59,711 nucleotides of DNA, taken from positions 1-59,711 of the forward strand of contig JAFTFV010000052.1 of assembly GCA_017458265.1 (NCBI GenBank), written 5' to 3'. The notes under the pieces were generated by a model that saw only the letters and a list, made by a program, of their open reading frames with translations, had not been told where the DNA came from and searched no databases. Positions 1 through 7,481 of this stretch are shown one piece after another. The stretch is from Bacteroidales bacterium (GTDB lineage: Bacteria > Bacteroidota > Bacteroidia > Bacteroidales > UBA932). The translations under genes were made by a program, and so were the position numbers. Each line of letters opens with the position of its first letter. Within the stretch, counting starts at the first letter, position 1.

Positions 1-24
1 GTGTGGCTGGAACACCTCCTTTTT
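1..24 (+). rRNA. rrs: 16S rRNA, 3' end only
   Basis: The first bases read GGCTGGAACACCTCCTTT, the 3' end of 16S rRNA including the anti-Shine-Dalgarno stretch. The GGAACACC spelling, rather than GGATCACC, is typical of Bacteroidota. The rest of the gene lies outside the window. The exact mature end is uncertain by a few bases. Confidence 0.93.
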
Positions 25-93
25 GGAGCGCGTTCCTTGACGACGCACGTTTAGTGAGTACAAGGGAGTGCTTTTAGTCTTTCATTATTATAT

Positions 94-167
94 AGGCTCT
101 TAGCTCAGTTGGTTAGAGCGCTACACTGATAATGTAGAGGTCGGCAGTTCAACTCTGCCAGGGCCTA
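94..167 (+). tRNA. tRNA-Ile (GAT)
   Basis: Full cloverleaf. Acceptor AGGCTCT (94-100) pairs with AGGGCCT (160-166) with one G-T pair, and the discriminator is A167. The D-stem is GCTC/GAGC, the anticodon stem CTACA/TGTAG carries GAT at 128-130, and the T-stem is GGCAG/CTGCC. CCA is not encoded. It sits about 70 nt after the 16S end, the usual place in a 16S-Ile-Ala-23S operon. Confidence 0.96.
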
Positions 168-172
168 CTCCT

Positions 173-245
173 GGGGGTATAGCTCAGCTGGTAGAGCACA
201 TGCTTTGCAAGCATGGGGTCGCCGGTTCGAATCCGACTACCTCCA
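173..245 (+). tRNA. tRNA-Ala (TGC), integration site of the mobile element
   Basis: Acceptor GGGGGTA (173-179) pairs with TACCTCC (238-244), and the anticodon TGC lies at 206-208. Only 5 nt separate it from tRNA-Ile. Its 3' part, from the T-loop to the discriminator, is the left attachment core of the element and is repeated at 14,064-14,084, so the tRNA is rebuilt intact on insertion. No 23S rRNA follows. Confidence 0.96.
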
Positions 246-246
246 C
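226..246 (+). repeat. Left attachment core (attL), 21-bp direct repeat with 14,064-14,084
   Basis: The 21 bases starting TTCGAATCCGAC and ending CTCCAC are identical to 14,064-14,084. They cover the tRNA-Ala T-loop, the 3' T-stem and the acceptor strand, the classic target of tyrosine integrases. The interval between the copies carries integrase, excisionase-like and mobilization genes, so it is a discrete element of about 13.8 kb. Confidence 0.9.
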
Positions 247-247
247 A

Positions 248-283
248 AAAAACCGCAACAGAAGCAATTCTGCTGCGGTTTTT
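248..283. terminator. Rho-independent terminator just inside attL
   Basis: AAAAACCGCAACAG (248-261) and CTGCTGCGGTTTTT (270-283) form a 14-bp stem with one G-T pair and an 8-nt loop. A T-rich tail follows. It should stop read-through from the rRNA/tRNA operon into the element, and it has A and T runs on both sides, so it may be bidirectional. A similar terminator follows the right core. Confidence 0.75.
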
Positions 284-291
284 ACTTTTAG

Positions 292-309
292 TGCCCCGAA
301 TATTGCCCC
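292..309 (+). repeat. Paired TGCCCC direct repeats, probable integrase arm sites (left)
   Basis: TGCCCC occurs at 292-297 and 304-309, a 12-bp period. The same hexamer is paired at the right end (13,957 and 13,968, an 11-bp period), and a TGCACC version lies just inside the older neighbouring element (14,156 and 14,167). About one helical turn of spacing at both ends fits arm-type integrase binding sites. This is inference. Confidence 0.45.
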
Positions 310-365
310 AAAAATATTAAAACTTTTATGCAAAAACTCATCTGGAGTCTTATGGACTCATATGA

Positions 366-530
366 TTACCGCGATTAGGCGCAAAATTTGAAAGAAAAAA
401 GTTTGGCTTCAGCGCTTCGCTCCTGCGAAGTTATATCAACGGTTTCAAGACGCCCTCCCCGGCACGGGAGCAGGAGATTATGCGCTGCATAGAAAAGCTT
501 GGGAACGAGTACCTCTCCATTGCAAGTTAG
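366..530 (+). pseudogene. Remnant of a HicB-like HTH antitoxin C-terminus
   Basis: An open frame of 54 codons with no plausible start ends at TAG 528-530. It contains FGFSASLLRSYINGFKTPS followed by a stretch like the end of HicB-family DNA-binding domains (LLxxYIxGxKxPS ... IxxLGxEyLsI). A stop (TGA 363-365) precedes it in frame and no toxin gene is seen nearby. I read it as a decayed antitoxin tail carried at the left end of the element. It could be chance coding. Confidence 0.35.
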
Positions 531-801
531 CCGGAAAAATCGTATTTTTGCGAGTTGGTTAAAGCGACAGTAGTGCACATTAACGCTTCTCATATTCTTT
601 TTGACGACACCCTCGCCGCATTTAGGGGGGGGGATAAACATCTCGTAATCAACCATATAAAAAATTTTATCGCGGACTTCAAGAGGAGTTCCGCAGTTTT
701 CTGTGTGCCTGCACGTCACGCCCGGCCACAACCAGTCATCTTTACCCGAATCGAACAATAAATTCCAAGCGGTTAGTAACAGAATATTACACATAGCACA
801 C
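531..801. other. Non-coding spacer with a 9-G run
   Basis: No convincing gene on either strand. A run of nine G lies at 625-633. A long minus-strand open frame crosses this stretch but also runs antisense through the VanX-type fragment, so I treat it as a shadow. This stretch probably holds the promoter of the cargo genes, but I see no clear Bacteroidota -7/-33 pair. Confidence 0.4.
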
Positions 802-1020
802 ATGAAAGAAGAAGGAAATCCTGACACCGGTGAATACACAGGCGACAACAGCAAAAGCCCTGCCGGCCGCAGCATCACCCCGGAGCAGTTCCACAACCGC
901 ATGATACTCCGCCGCGCCATGCTCTCCCACGGCTTCAAGCCCCTGGATACCGAATGGTGGCACTTCACCCTCAAAGACGAGCCTTTCCCGGACACCTATT
1001 TCACTTTCCCGGTAAAATAG
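802..1020 (+). pseudogene. Truncated D-Ala-D-Ala dipeptidase (VanX/DdpX-type, M15D), C-terminal fragment
   Basis: The 72-residue frame ends in a good match to the last third of VanX/DdpX zinc dipeptidases. It has the TEWWHFTLKDEP signature, containing the catalytic Glu and a zinc-ligand His, followed by the usual PDTYFxFPV end. The family is about 180-200 residues long. The N-terminal two thirds, including the first zinc-binding motif, are missing, so it should be inactive. VanX cleaves D-Ala-D-Ala to lower the vancomycin target. The stop lies 2 nt before the next gene, so the fragment is physically joined to the phosphotransferase cassette. It may be a scar of the recombination that brought in the cargo. 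Confidence 0.65.
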
Positions 1021-1022
1021 TG

Positions 1023-1871
1023 ATGGAAAAATACGAACACATCAACCTGGAAGATTACTTCCAGACGGGAGAAGGCGGAACCGCCCTCTCTTACAACCAC
1101 AAGGACGGAAAGACGCTGGCAAAGCTCTTCATGCCCGGTGTAGGCGCCCAGACTGCCGAGCGAGAATTCCTGGTTAACAAGACAGTGTTTGAGATGGGGA
1201 TTCCCACGCCGGAGCCCATTCGTCTTGTTACGGACGGCACCCGCTTCGGGGCGGAATATGAGCTTATTCCGAACAAGCGCTCTTTCACCAGGATTATCTC
1301 CCAGGAACCCGCGCAACTGGAACCGCTTTCCCTGCGCTTCGCCCAGCTGGCAAAGCAACTCCATAACACTCCCGCTGACACCACCCGGCTTCCGGCCATG
1401 AAAGATCTGGTGCGTACCCAAATTCTCCGTTACCAGAGGTTACCTGAAGACGTGCGCGAAAAAGCGCTGCAGCGCCTTGATACCATCCCGGACACCACCA
1501 CCTGCCTGCACGGAGACCTCCATATCGGCAACATCATCACGGATGGGGAACGTACCCTCTGGATTGACGTGGGCGACTTTGCCTTTGGCGCCCCGGAGTG
1601 GGACCTCTGTATGCTCTTCTATTCGGCCAACTTCATGAACGAGCAGCGGGCCGACAACATTTTTCATCTTACTCCGGACGTGCTCAAGAAACACTGGGCG
1701 TTGTTTGCCAAGGCCTATTACGGGATTACTGACGAAGGGGAATTAATGGAAAAGGAACGGGCGTTGTACCCGTATTTTGCGCTGAAGCTTCTCTTTGTCA
1801 TCGGCAAACTGCATGACGGCCTCGACGTTCCTTCCGATGCTGTCATCGGCCTTGTACGCCGCTATCTGTAG
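1023..1871 (+). CDS. Phosphotransferase, TIGR02172/APH-like kinase (cargo kinase 1)
   Basis: A 282-residue cytoplasmic protein with the choline kinase/aminoglycoside phosphotransferase fold. The start is set at MEKYEHINL by alignment with the two paralogues downstream. Visible motifs are a glycine-rich N-lobe (TGEGGTALSY, about 15-24), the catalytic loop HGDLHIGN (H163, D165, N170) and the metal-binding IDVGD (D182). The closest family I recognise is TIGR02172, whose substrate is unknown. I would not call it an aminoglycoside resistance enzyme. It is the first gene of a same-strand run with a phosphatase, kinase 2, an S66 peptidase and kinase 3, separated by 4 nt from the next gene, so co-transcription is likely. 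Confidence 0.8.
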   Translation: MEKYEHINLEDYFQTGEGGTALSYNHKDGKTLAKLFMPGVGAQTAEREFLVNKTVFEMGIPTPEPIRLVTDGTRFGAEYELIPNKRSFTRIISQEPAQLEPLSLRFAQLAKQLHNTPADTTRLPAMKDLVRTQILRYQRLPEDVREKALQRLDTIPDTTTCLHGDLHIGNIITDGERTLWIDVGDFAFGAPEWDLCMLFYSANFMNEQRADNIFHLTPDVLKKHWALFAKAYYGITDEGELMEKERALYPYFALKLLFVIGKLHDGLDVPSDAVIGLVRRYL

Positions 1872-1875
1872 AATT

Positions 1876-2751
1876 ATGAAAACAGCCTGTAAACTCCTGT
1901 TATTCTTGATAATGCTATCTTCTTGTGCTAAAAAGCCCATCGAAAGAACCCTCCCTTTTGAAGGGATCGAGAACGGCCGTGAACTGGGTGGTTTGGTGAT
2001 GCCGGACGGGCGCAGTATCCGCCATGGAATGCTGGTCCGCTCCGGAAACCTCTCCAAGGCAAGCGACCAGGATGTGGCCATCCTCAAAGACCGTTTTCAT
2101 CTTAGCGATGTGTATGATTTTCGTTTCGATGCCGAGGCCCAGGCCGACCCTGACCGAATCATCGAGGGCGTCACCATTACCCGCCTTTCCACGCTTCCGC
2201 AGGCTTTCATAGACGGATTTTCCTCCGGAAGAGCAGATACCACCCAGGTGAAAGAAGCGGATTTCGTGGAAGCGCTCACCCGATACGCCTTTGATTCCAG
2301 GGCGCAGCAGCTGGCAAAGAATCTTTATCCCGCCATCGTAACGGATACCCTCTCGCAGAAGCGCTATGGAGCATTCCTGAGGGGCGTTTTGAACTCCAAA
2401 GGAAGTGTCCTCTGGCACTGCTCACAGGGGAAAGACCGCGCCGGCTGGGGCACCGCTTTTGTCCTCGCGGCGCTGGGTGCCGACAGGAAGACCATCTTGG
2501 AAGATTTCAACCAGTCCAATATCTTTTACGCGCCTTATGTTGAGACTTTATCGGCCCGAATCAGGGAAATGGGCGGCTCCGAGGCGGAACTCGCCTTCAT
2601 CCGCGCCATGGTGGGCGTGAGCGTAGAGAACTTTGAGCGCACCCTGGACCTGATTGATGCGCAGTATGGAAGCCTGAGTGCCTATCTGGAAAAAGCCTTG
2701 GGCTTCACTGCACGGGAGCAGGAGCAATTACGAAACAAGTATCTGAAATAA
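1876..2751 (+). CDS. Lipoprotein tyrosine/dual-specificity phosphatase (Y_phosphatase3)
   Basis: A 291-residue protein. The start at 1876 gives a lipoprotein signal with lipobox LSSC (C17), so it probably sits in the periplasm or on a membrane. An earlier ATG would bury the signal. NGRELGG (33-39) corresponds to the conserved NxRDLGG near the family's N-terminus, and HCSQGKDRAG carries the CX5R active site (C182, R188) in the HCxxGKDRxG form typical of PF13350. It should dephosphorylate tyrosine, phosphoinositide or small phospho-substrates. Its stop overlaps the next start (TAATG), so translation is coupled to kinase 2. Kinases on both sides suggest a phosphorylation cycle, but the compartments differ, which is puzzling. 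Confidence 0.8.
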   Translation: MKTACKLLLFLIMLSSCAKKPIERTLPFEGIENGRELGGLVMPDGRSIRHGMLVRSGNLSKASDQDVAILKDRFHLSDVYDFRFDAEAQADPDRIIEGVTITRLSTLPQAFIDGFSSGRADTTQVKEADFVEALTRYAFDSRAQQLAKNLYPAIVTDTLSQKRYGAFLRGVLNSKGSVLWHCSQGKDRAGWGTAFVLAALGADRKTILEDFNQSNIFYAPYVETLSARIREMGGSEAELAFIRAMVGVSVENFERTLDLIDAQYGSLSAYLEKALGFTAREQEQLRNKYLK

Positions 2752-3620
2752 TGGCAGAACAACAATATCTTCAAATTGACCTCTCCCAGTGGCAACAGGT
2801 GGGCGAAGGAGGCAATGGAAAAACCTATATCAATTCCACCCGGCCTGACGTTATCCTGAAAGTGAATAGCGCCCGCCTGAGTACGCTGGAAGCCGTAAGG
2901 AAAGAGTATGAAGTCTCCAAGGCTGTGGGCAGTCTGGGAATCCCGGTCCCGCGGATGCAGGATATGGTGCGCGTCGGAGATGCCTATGCTACGATCTCGG
3001 AGCGCATCGTGGGCAAGCAATCCCTGTCCCGTATATGCCACGACCATCCGGAGAATATAGAGGAAATGGCGCAGCTGCTGTGCGACAAAGGCAAGCAGCT
3101 TTTTGCAACGCCCTGCAAGACCGACTTTTTCCCCAGCCGCCGGCAGCAGATGATGCAGGCGCTGGACGGTGCCACCTTCATCAGTAAAAAAACACGCCTG
3201 AAAATCCGCGCCTTTGCCGAAACCATTCAGGACAGCGACCACTGCGTCCATGGCGACTTCCAGATGGGGAACCTGATTCAGGCGGGCGACAAATGCTATT
3301 GGATAGACCTGGACCGTTTTGCCCACGGAGACCCGATGTTCGACATCGGCCATCTGTACCTGGTATGCATGGTCTATTCGACCATGAAACAGGCACGTGA
3401 GCTCTTCCATATGGAGGAAGACCAGCTTCACCGCTTCTGGGATGCCTTTGCCGCTGCTTATACGGGGAAGAAAGACCACGCCGAGTTTGACCACCTGGCC
3501 GGGAAATATGCCGCGCTGGATATCATACTCCGCACCATATTCGTCAGGCCCACCTTCCTGGAGAAGCTATTTTTCAAGATGCACATCACCAGATTGGTAA
3601 AAAACTTCTACAACAGATGA
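2751..3620 (+). CDS. Phosphotransferase, TIGR02172/APH-like kinase (cargo kinase 2)
   Basis: A 289-residue paralogue of kinases 1 and 3. The start ATG overlaps the phosphatase stop. The N-lobe has GEGGNGKTY (18-26), the catalytic loop reads VHGDFQMGN (H167, D169, N174) and the metal site is IDLDR (D186), where kinases 1 and 3 have IDxGD. The C-lobe has a cysteine- and methionine-rich helix before the end. No signal peptide is seen, so it is cytoplasmic. Its stop overlaps the next start (ATGA). Substrate unknown. The IDLDR variant suggests that the three kinases do not share one substrate. Confidence 0.8.
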   Translation: MAEQQYLQIDLSQWQQVGEGGNGKTYINSTRPDVILKVNSARLSTLEAVRKEYEVSKAVGSLGIPVPRMQDMVRVGDAYATISERIVGKQSLSRICHDHPENIEEMAQLLCDKGKQLFATPCKTDFFPSRRQQMMQALDGATFISKKTRLKIRAFAETIQDSDHCVHGDFQMGNLIQAGDKCYWIDLDRFAHGDPMFDIGHLYLVCMVYSTMKQARELFHMEEDQLHRFWDAFAAAYTGKKDHAEFDHLAGKYAALDIILRTIFVRPTFLEKLFFKMHITRLVKNFYNR

Positions 3621-4726
3621 CAATGAAACACAGTAAATTATTACTTTTCGGGCTTATCCTGTCTTCTTTTACGGTAGCCTGTACCAAAGATGACCCCATC
3701 CCATCACCTGACAGCTCTGTTAAGTTGAGCTGTAAACAGCCTGACTTCCTCAAGGCGGGAGATAAGGTGGCCCTCATTTCCCCGTCCTATTTCACTCCGA
3801 TGGAGAACGTAGAGAAAACGGCCGAGGTCCTGCGAGGCTGGGGGTTGGAGCCCGTCGTGGGTCCCAATGTGGGAAAGGTTGTTGACGGCCGTTATGCAGG
3901 GACTGTCGGCGAACGCGTCAGCGATATCCGCTGGGCACTGAACGACCCTTCCATCAAAGCCATCATCTGCAATCGGGGAGGATACGGCACCATCCAGCTG
4001 ATAGATGAAATACAATTGTCTGAGCTTTCAGCGCATCCCAAATGGATTGTCGGCTTCAGCGATATCACAACGCTCCACGGCCTCTGGACGCGCGCCGGGG
4101 TGATGAGCATCCATGGCACCATGAGTTCCTTCCTGGCCGCCGGAGGCACGGACAAGACCAGCACTCTTATGAGGGACATCCTGCTGGGCAAAGTGCCCAA
4201 ATATGAAGTCCCCGCCCATCCGCAGAACATCACAGGCAAAGCCAGCGGTATCCTCGTTGGCGGCAACATCTGCACCTTCGCCCCCAACCTGGGCACGCAG
4301 GCCGATGCTACCTTGGGCAAGGACATCATCCTCTTTATCGAAGAGGTAGAGGAATCCATGCACAACATCGACCGCCAGTTCAACATCCTGGCGATGAACG
4401 GTGTCCTGGACCGCTGCAAAGGCGTTATTCTGGGAGAATTCACCGACTGCGGCACGGAGTTTACCTTCGAGAATTGTGAAGAAATGCTCCGCCAATACCT
4501 TGTGAAATACAACATCCCCGTGCTATGCGGTTTCCCTGCCGGCCATGGTGACGTAAACCTGCCGATGATTATGGGCTCTCCGGTCACAATTGATGTACGT
4601 TCCGACGGTGCTACCCTCCAGTTCAACGTGGAAGGAGAGCAGCAGACAGTGAAGACCTCTGAAATCACGGCTCCCAAAACAAGCCTCGCCAAGCGGCTGA
4701 TGCTTTCCGGAAAGAAAGAATTGTAA
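3617..4726 (+). CDS. LD-carboxypeptidase-like serine peptidase, family S66, lipoprotein
   Basis: A 369-residue protein with a lipoprotein signal (lipobox VAC, C22) and an S66 domain from about residue 43. The expected triad is visible: nucleophile S148 in GFSDITTLH, E242 in FIEEVEE and H310 in AGHGDVN, with NRGGYG before it. S66 members cut L,D-amide bonds in murein tetrapeptides (LdcA) or inactivate microcin C-type peptide nucleotides (MccF). Sequence reading alone does not separate these. Most LdcA and MccF proteins are cytoplasmic, so the lipoprotein form is less common. The start at 3617 overlaps the previous stop; ATG 3623 is also possible. The context, with a VanX fragment and APH-like kinases, hints at peptide or antibiotic handling. 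Confidence 0.82.
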   Translation: MTMKHSKLLLFGLILSSFTVACTKDDPIPSPDSSVKLSCKQPDFLKAGDKVALISPSYFTPMENVEKTAEVLRGWGLEPVVGPNVGKVVDGRYAGTVGERVSDIRWALNDPSIKAIICNRGGYGTIQLIDEIQLSELSAHPKWIVGFSDITTLHGLWTRAGVMSIHGTMSSFLAAGGTDKTSTLMRDILLGKVPKYEVPAHPQNITGKASGILVGGNICTFAPNLGTQADATLGKDIILFIEEVEESMHNIDRQFNILAMNGVLDRCKGVILGEFTDCGTEFTFENCEEMLRQYLVKYNIPVLCGFPAGHGDVNLPMIMGSPVTIDVRSDGATLQFNVEGEQQTVKTSEITAPKTSLAKRLMLSGKKEL

Positions 4727-4731
4727 AGTAG

Positions 4732-5622
4732 ATGATGACAGAAATGGAAGCAAAGCATATCAACCTGAATGAATGGGAGTCCTTCGGAGGCGGAGGATTC
4801 GGAGAGTCATTCTACAACAAAACGGACGACTCTGTAATACTCAAGCTCAACAAGACCAGTGTTTCGGCCCAGAAGGCGCAGGAAGAATTCCGGCGCTCCA
4901 AGGCCGTGTACGACATGGGCATTCCCTCTGCCGAGCCTTATGAGTTTGTCACCGACGGCGAGCGCTACGGCATGATTGTCCAGCGCATTCGGGGGAAGGA
5001 GTCCTTCGGCAGAATCCTTGCCGATCACCCCGAGCGGCTGGAAGAGCTCTCGGGAATTACGGCAGACTATGCCAAGACCTTGCATGCAACGCCCTGCAAT
5101 ACGGAAGTCTTTGACGATATGGCCCGGAGTACGCGGGCTATGATTGCCGCGAACAAAACCATCCCGGAGGATATCAAGGCAAGCGTGTTAGGCTACATCG
5201 ATGAGCTGGAGCCGGCTACTACCTGTCTGCACGGGGACCTGAACCCCTGCAACATCATTACGGCTGAGGGTAAGGTGTATTGGATAGACTTGGGCGACTT
5301 TGGTTACGGAGACCCGCTGCTGGATTTCTGCATTATGGAGCATATGAGCCATCTGGGGCAAAATCCACTTCTCAGGCATGTTTTCCATGTAGATCGTAAG
5401 ACGCTGCGCCGCTATTATGAGTCTTTTGAGAGACATTATTTCGGGGAGCGCTGGGGCTCAGCCGAACTGCGGGAGAAGATGGACCGTATCGCCCACATTC
5501 AGGCCGCAAAAGCCCTATGCATCTGGCCGTCGGCCTATCATGTGAATCTGCCCTTTCTGCAGGGGAAGAGACTCAAGACGGCAATCAACCTCTTTATCGG
5601 AGACCACCTGAAAATGAAATAA
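4732..5622 (+). CDS. Phosphotransferase, TIGR02172/APH-like kinase (cargo kinase 3)
   Basis: A 296-residue paralogue. It has the N-lobe GGGGFGESF (19-27), the catalytic loop CLHGDLNPCN (H167, D169, N174) and IDLGD (D186). Several in-frame ATGs (4732, 4735, 4744) lie close together; I take the first, 5 nt after the S66 stop. The opening xHINLxEWE matches kinase 1 (HINLEDY), which supports common descent by duplication. It is the last gene of the cargo run, and the replication genes beyond it point the other way. No terminator is obvious after it. Substrate unknown. Confidence 0.8.
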   Translation: MMTEMEAKHINLNEWESFGGGGFGESFYNKTDDSVILKLNKTSVSAQKAQEEFRRSKAVYDMGIPSAEPYEFVTDGERYGMIVQRIRGKESFGRILADHPERLEELSGITADYAKTLHATPCNTEVFDDMARSTRAMIAANKTIPEDIKASVLGYIDELEPATTCLHGDLNPCNIITAEGKVYWIDLGDFGYGDPLLDFCIMEHMSHLGQNPLLRHVFHVDRKTLRRYYESFERHYFGERWGSAELREKMDRIAHIQAAKALCIWPSAYHVNLPFLQGKRLKTAINLFIGDHLKMK

Positions 5623-5738
5623 TTCTTAGCAATCAAGTTCTTTCGGGCCCTGAAAAGACAAAGCACAAACAAAACAAGTGATATCACAAGAATCACCGGC
5701 TCTGCGAGCATAAACACCGGCATCTTTCCGGATGTCAA
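5538..5738 (-). pseudogene. Possible remnant of a two-TM membrane protein
   Basis: A minus-strand frame open from about 5804 down to 5538 encodes two strongly hydrophobic segments (around SGIALVILSSTLVTL and VILVISLVLFVLCLF) followed by basic residues. There is no ATG; the only early start is TTG 5738, inside the first segment. The 3' part overlaps the end of kinase 3. It lies directly behind the Toprim gene and may be the stump of a gene cut when the cargo was inserted. Weak call. Confidence 0.25.
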
Positions 5739-5791
5739 AGTGACCAGGGTCGATGATAGGATGACCAGCGCAATGCCGGAGACAAGAAAGA

Positions 5792-6445
5792 CTAGCCCGG
5801 TGCTAGCCAGTCTGCCAAATCCATCTTCTCATCCCCTGGCCCCTTAACCCTCTGCAGCAGATCACTGACTTTGATATTAGGATACCCAGCCAACTGTTCG
5901 CACCAGTAGTCATAGGCGTCCACGTCGGGATAAACAACCACCTTTCGGTAAGCAAGGCAGTCGAGTTTATTCCCCAGGCCGTTTTTCCCGCCAGTGGCCA
6001 GCCAAACGTATTCCGGCAAGAGCCCTGCGCAGATGACGGCGGTCTTTTCGGATTCCACCAGCGCGACGGTTTTCCAAGGATAGCGTTGCAGAAGGTGCTC
6101 GCCGAAAAGGCATTGGCTCAGGTCCCATTCTTCTGGCAGCAGCCCTTGTTTTTTCATCAGAACATGCACCCATGTAATGCGACAGGCGCTTCTGCCGTCC
6201 CTGATCCGGTGTCCGGTCACGGGGTCATACCTCATCACCTTCCCGGAGCGGCATCGGCCTTCCTCATCTATCTGGAAGAAGATGACGGAGCCGTCTTTGG
6301 TAACGCCAAGCCGGTATTCATCCACCAAGCCTTCAACGATGAGCGGGTCCAGGATGGTGCCAAGATACGCCGTAAAAGAACTGTCCCGATGAAAAGAAAC
6401 AGAGCGGTTCACGTATTCATCCGGAATGAAATCAATCTCTTTCAT
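5792..6445 (-). CDS. Toprim-domain primase-like replication protein of the element
   Basis: A 217-residue protein, start at 6445 (MKEIDFIPDEY). Its first 14 nt overlap the end of the ATPase gene, so translation is probably coupled. The C-terminal half has a Toprim signature: VALVESEKTA with the acidic residue E131, and VVVYPDVDAYD with D174 and D176. The N-terminal half has HRDSSFTAYL and a G-DGSVIFFQID stretch seen in Bacteroidota element proteins of the DUF6371 type. Together with the RecA-like ATPase it resembles the two-gene replication/mobilization module of Bacteroides mobilizable units. A primer-synthesis role is inferred. Confidence 0.65.
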   Translation of the reverse strand: MKEIDFIPDEYVNRSVSFHRDSSFTAYLGTILDPLIVEGLVDEYRLGVTKDGSVIFFQIDEEGRCRSGKVMRYDPVTGHRIRDGRSACRITWVHVLMKKQGLLPEEWDLSQCLFGEHLLQRYPWKTVALVESEKTAVICAGLLPEYVWLATGGKNGLGNKLDCLAYRKVVVYPDVDAYDYWCEQLAGYPNIKVSDLLQRVKGPGDEKMDLADWLAPG

Positions 6446-7481
6446 GGCTTTCCTCCTCTTGCTGTCCCACTGTCCCGGGGCGGGACGCTGGGACAGCGGG
6501 ACACGACAGTTCCTTATATATGCGGCCAACCGTGGATTTACTCATGCCGAGTTCTGTAGCAGCATCCCTGACGCTCTTCCCGCTTTCCTTCATGGCCTGT
6601 ACTCTCTGGCGGCGAAGTTCAACATCGTCAGGCCCAACCTCCTTCAAATGCTCGTACTCCTTCCCGAAGTCGATGAAAGAGAATTGGAGGAAGTCATCGG
6701 CCTTGACAATCTCGTAGACAAGGACGTTGGTGCTGCCGTACAGGATTTCCGTGCTGCGGGCTTTGAGCTGCTTTACGTAGCGGACGTTGGCGTCCCTTGC
6801 GCTCTGGCCGATGGCAAAGACACTGTCGAAGTAGTTGTACAGGCGTTTACTGCCGGCAAGGTCGTTTTGGGTGATGGGGCTGGAAAGGTTGCGCTTGGGC
6901 GTGTGGGCGATGACCAGGACAGACCAGCCCCTTCTCTTTTTCAGGGACATCAGCTTGACCATGAAACTGCCCGCATCAACGCTCTTGTCCGAGGCGTTGC
7001 ACAGGTAGCCAATGTTGTCGATGATGATGGAGCGGCAGCTTTTCTTTTCGGCGATTTCCTCTATCTGGGTGAGGATTCTCTCCTCGTAATGCTCTGAATC
7101 GAAGGCGGCGGGGTTGATTTCCGCACGGAAGAGACTTGCCGGGAAGCGGTGCTGCTTCCCGGTGACCTCGTTGGTGTAACGCAGCTGGAACTGCTTGTCG
7201 GAGAGCTCGCAATCCACATAGAGGACAGGCTCTTCTTTTGCCAGGCCGTCGGCAATCTGGACGGCGAAGATGGACTTTCCCAGGTTTGAATCGGCGAAGA
7301 GGCAGGCGGCCTCGCCTTCGTACCAGAGGCTCATGAAAAGGTCTCTGGGTTCGGGGCGGAGGGCGGCATCGGCCACCGTCTGATTGGCGGTTTTCACGGT
7401 GAACATCCCTATTTCCTCGCCGTGGGTTCGGAGAGCGATGTCCGCGTGGATGGCTTGTATGGGGTCAAGGTTTCTTTGCAT
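6432..7481 (-). CDS. RecA/RepA-like AAA_25 ATPase with C-terminal HTH
   Basis: A 349-residue protein. Walker A is FADSNLGKS (K69, S70) and Walker B is around residues 149-155 (SIIIDNI). A DnaB/RepA-like core follows, with AHTPKR as a sensor-like motif. The C-terminal 60 residues contain a helix-turn-helix (KSVRDAATELGMSKSTVGRI). Such proteins act as replicative helicases (RepA) in plasmids and mobilizable elements. Fusion to a DNA-binding tail could let it recognise the element's origin, but the origin is not identified. It overlaps both neighbours (17 nt upstream, 14 nt downstream), a tightly coupled operon. Confidence 0.75.
   Translation of the reverse strand: MQRNLDPIQAIHADIALRTHGEEIGMFTVKTANQTVADAALRPEPRDLFMSLWYEGEAACLFADSNLGKSIFAVQIADGLAKEEPVLYVDCELSDKQFQLRYTNEVTGKQHRFPASLFRAEINPAAFDSEHYEERILTQIEEIAEKKSCRSIIIDNIGYLCNASDKSVDAGSFMVKLMSLKKRRGWSVLVIAHTPKRNLSSPITQNDLAGSKRLYNYFDSVFAIGQSARDANVRYVKQLKARSTEILYGSTNVLVYEIVKADDFLQFSFIDFGKEYEHLKEVGPDDVELRRQRVQAMKESGKSVRDAATELGMSKSTVGRIYKELSCPAVPASRPGTVGQQEEESHERD

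Noticed and set aside
414-429. Small hairpin CTTCGC-TCCT-GCGAAG as a regulatory site
   Set aside because: Only 6 bp, inside the antitoxin remnant, and expected by chance.
375-995. 206-residue minus-strand open frame across the left end of the element
   Set aside because: It runs antisense through the VanX-type fragment and the HicB-like remnant, has no recognisable motif and crosses a 9-G run. Treated as a shadow.
1023-5622. Calling the three kinases aminoglycoside phosphotransferases
   Set aside because: They share the fold and HGD loop but lack the subgroup-specific signatures I know of APH enzymes, and their best resemblance is to TIGR02172 proteins of unknown substrate.
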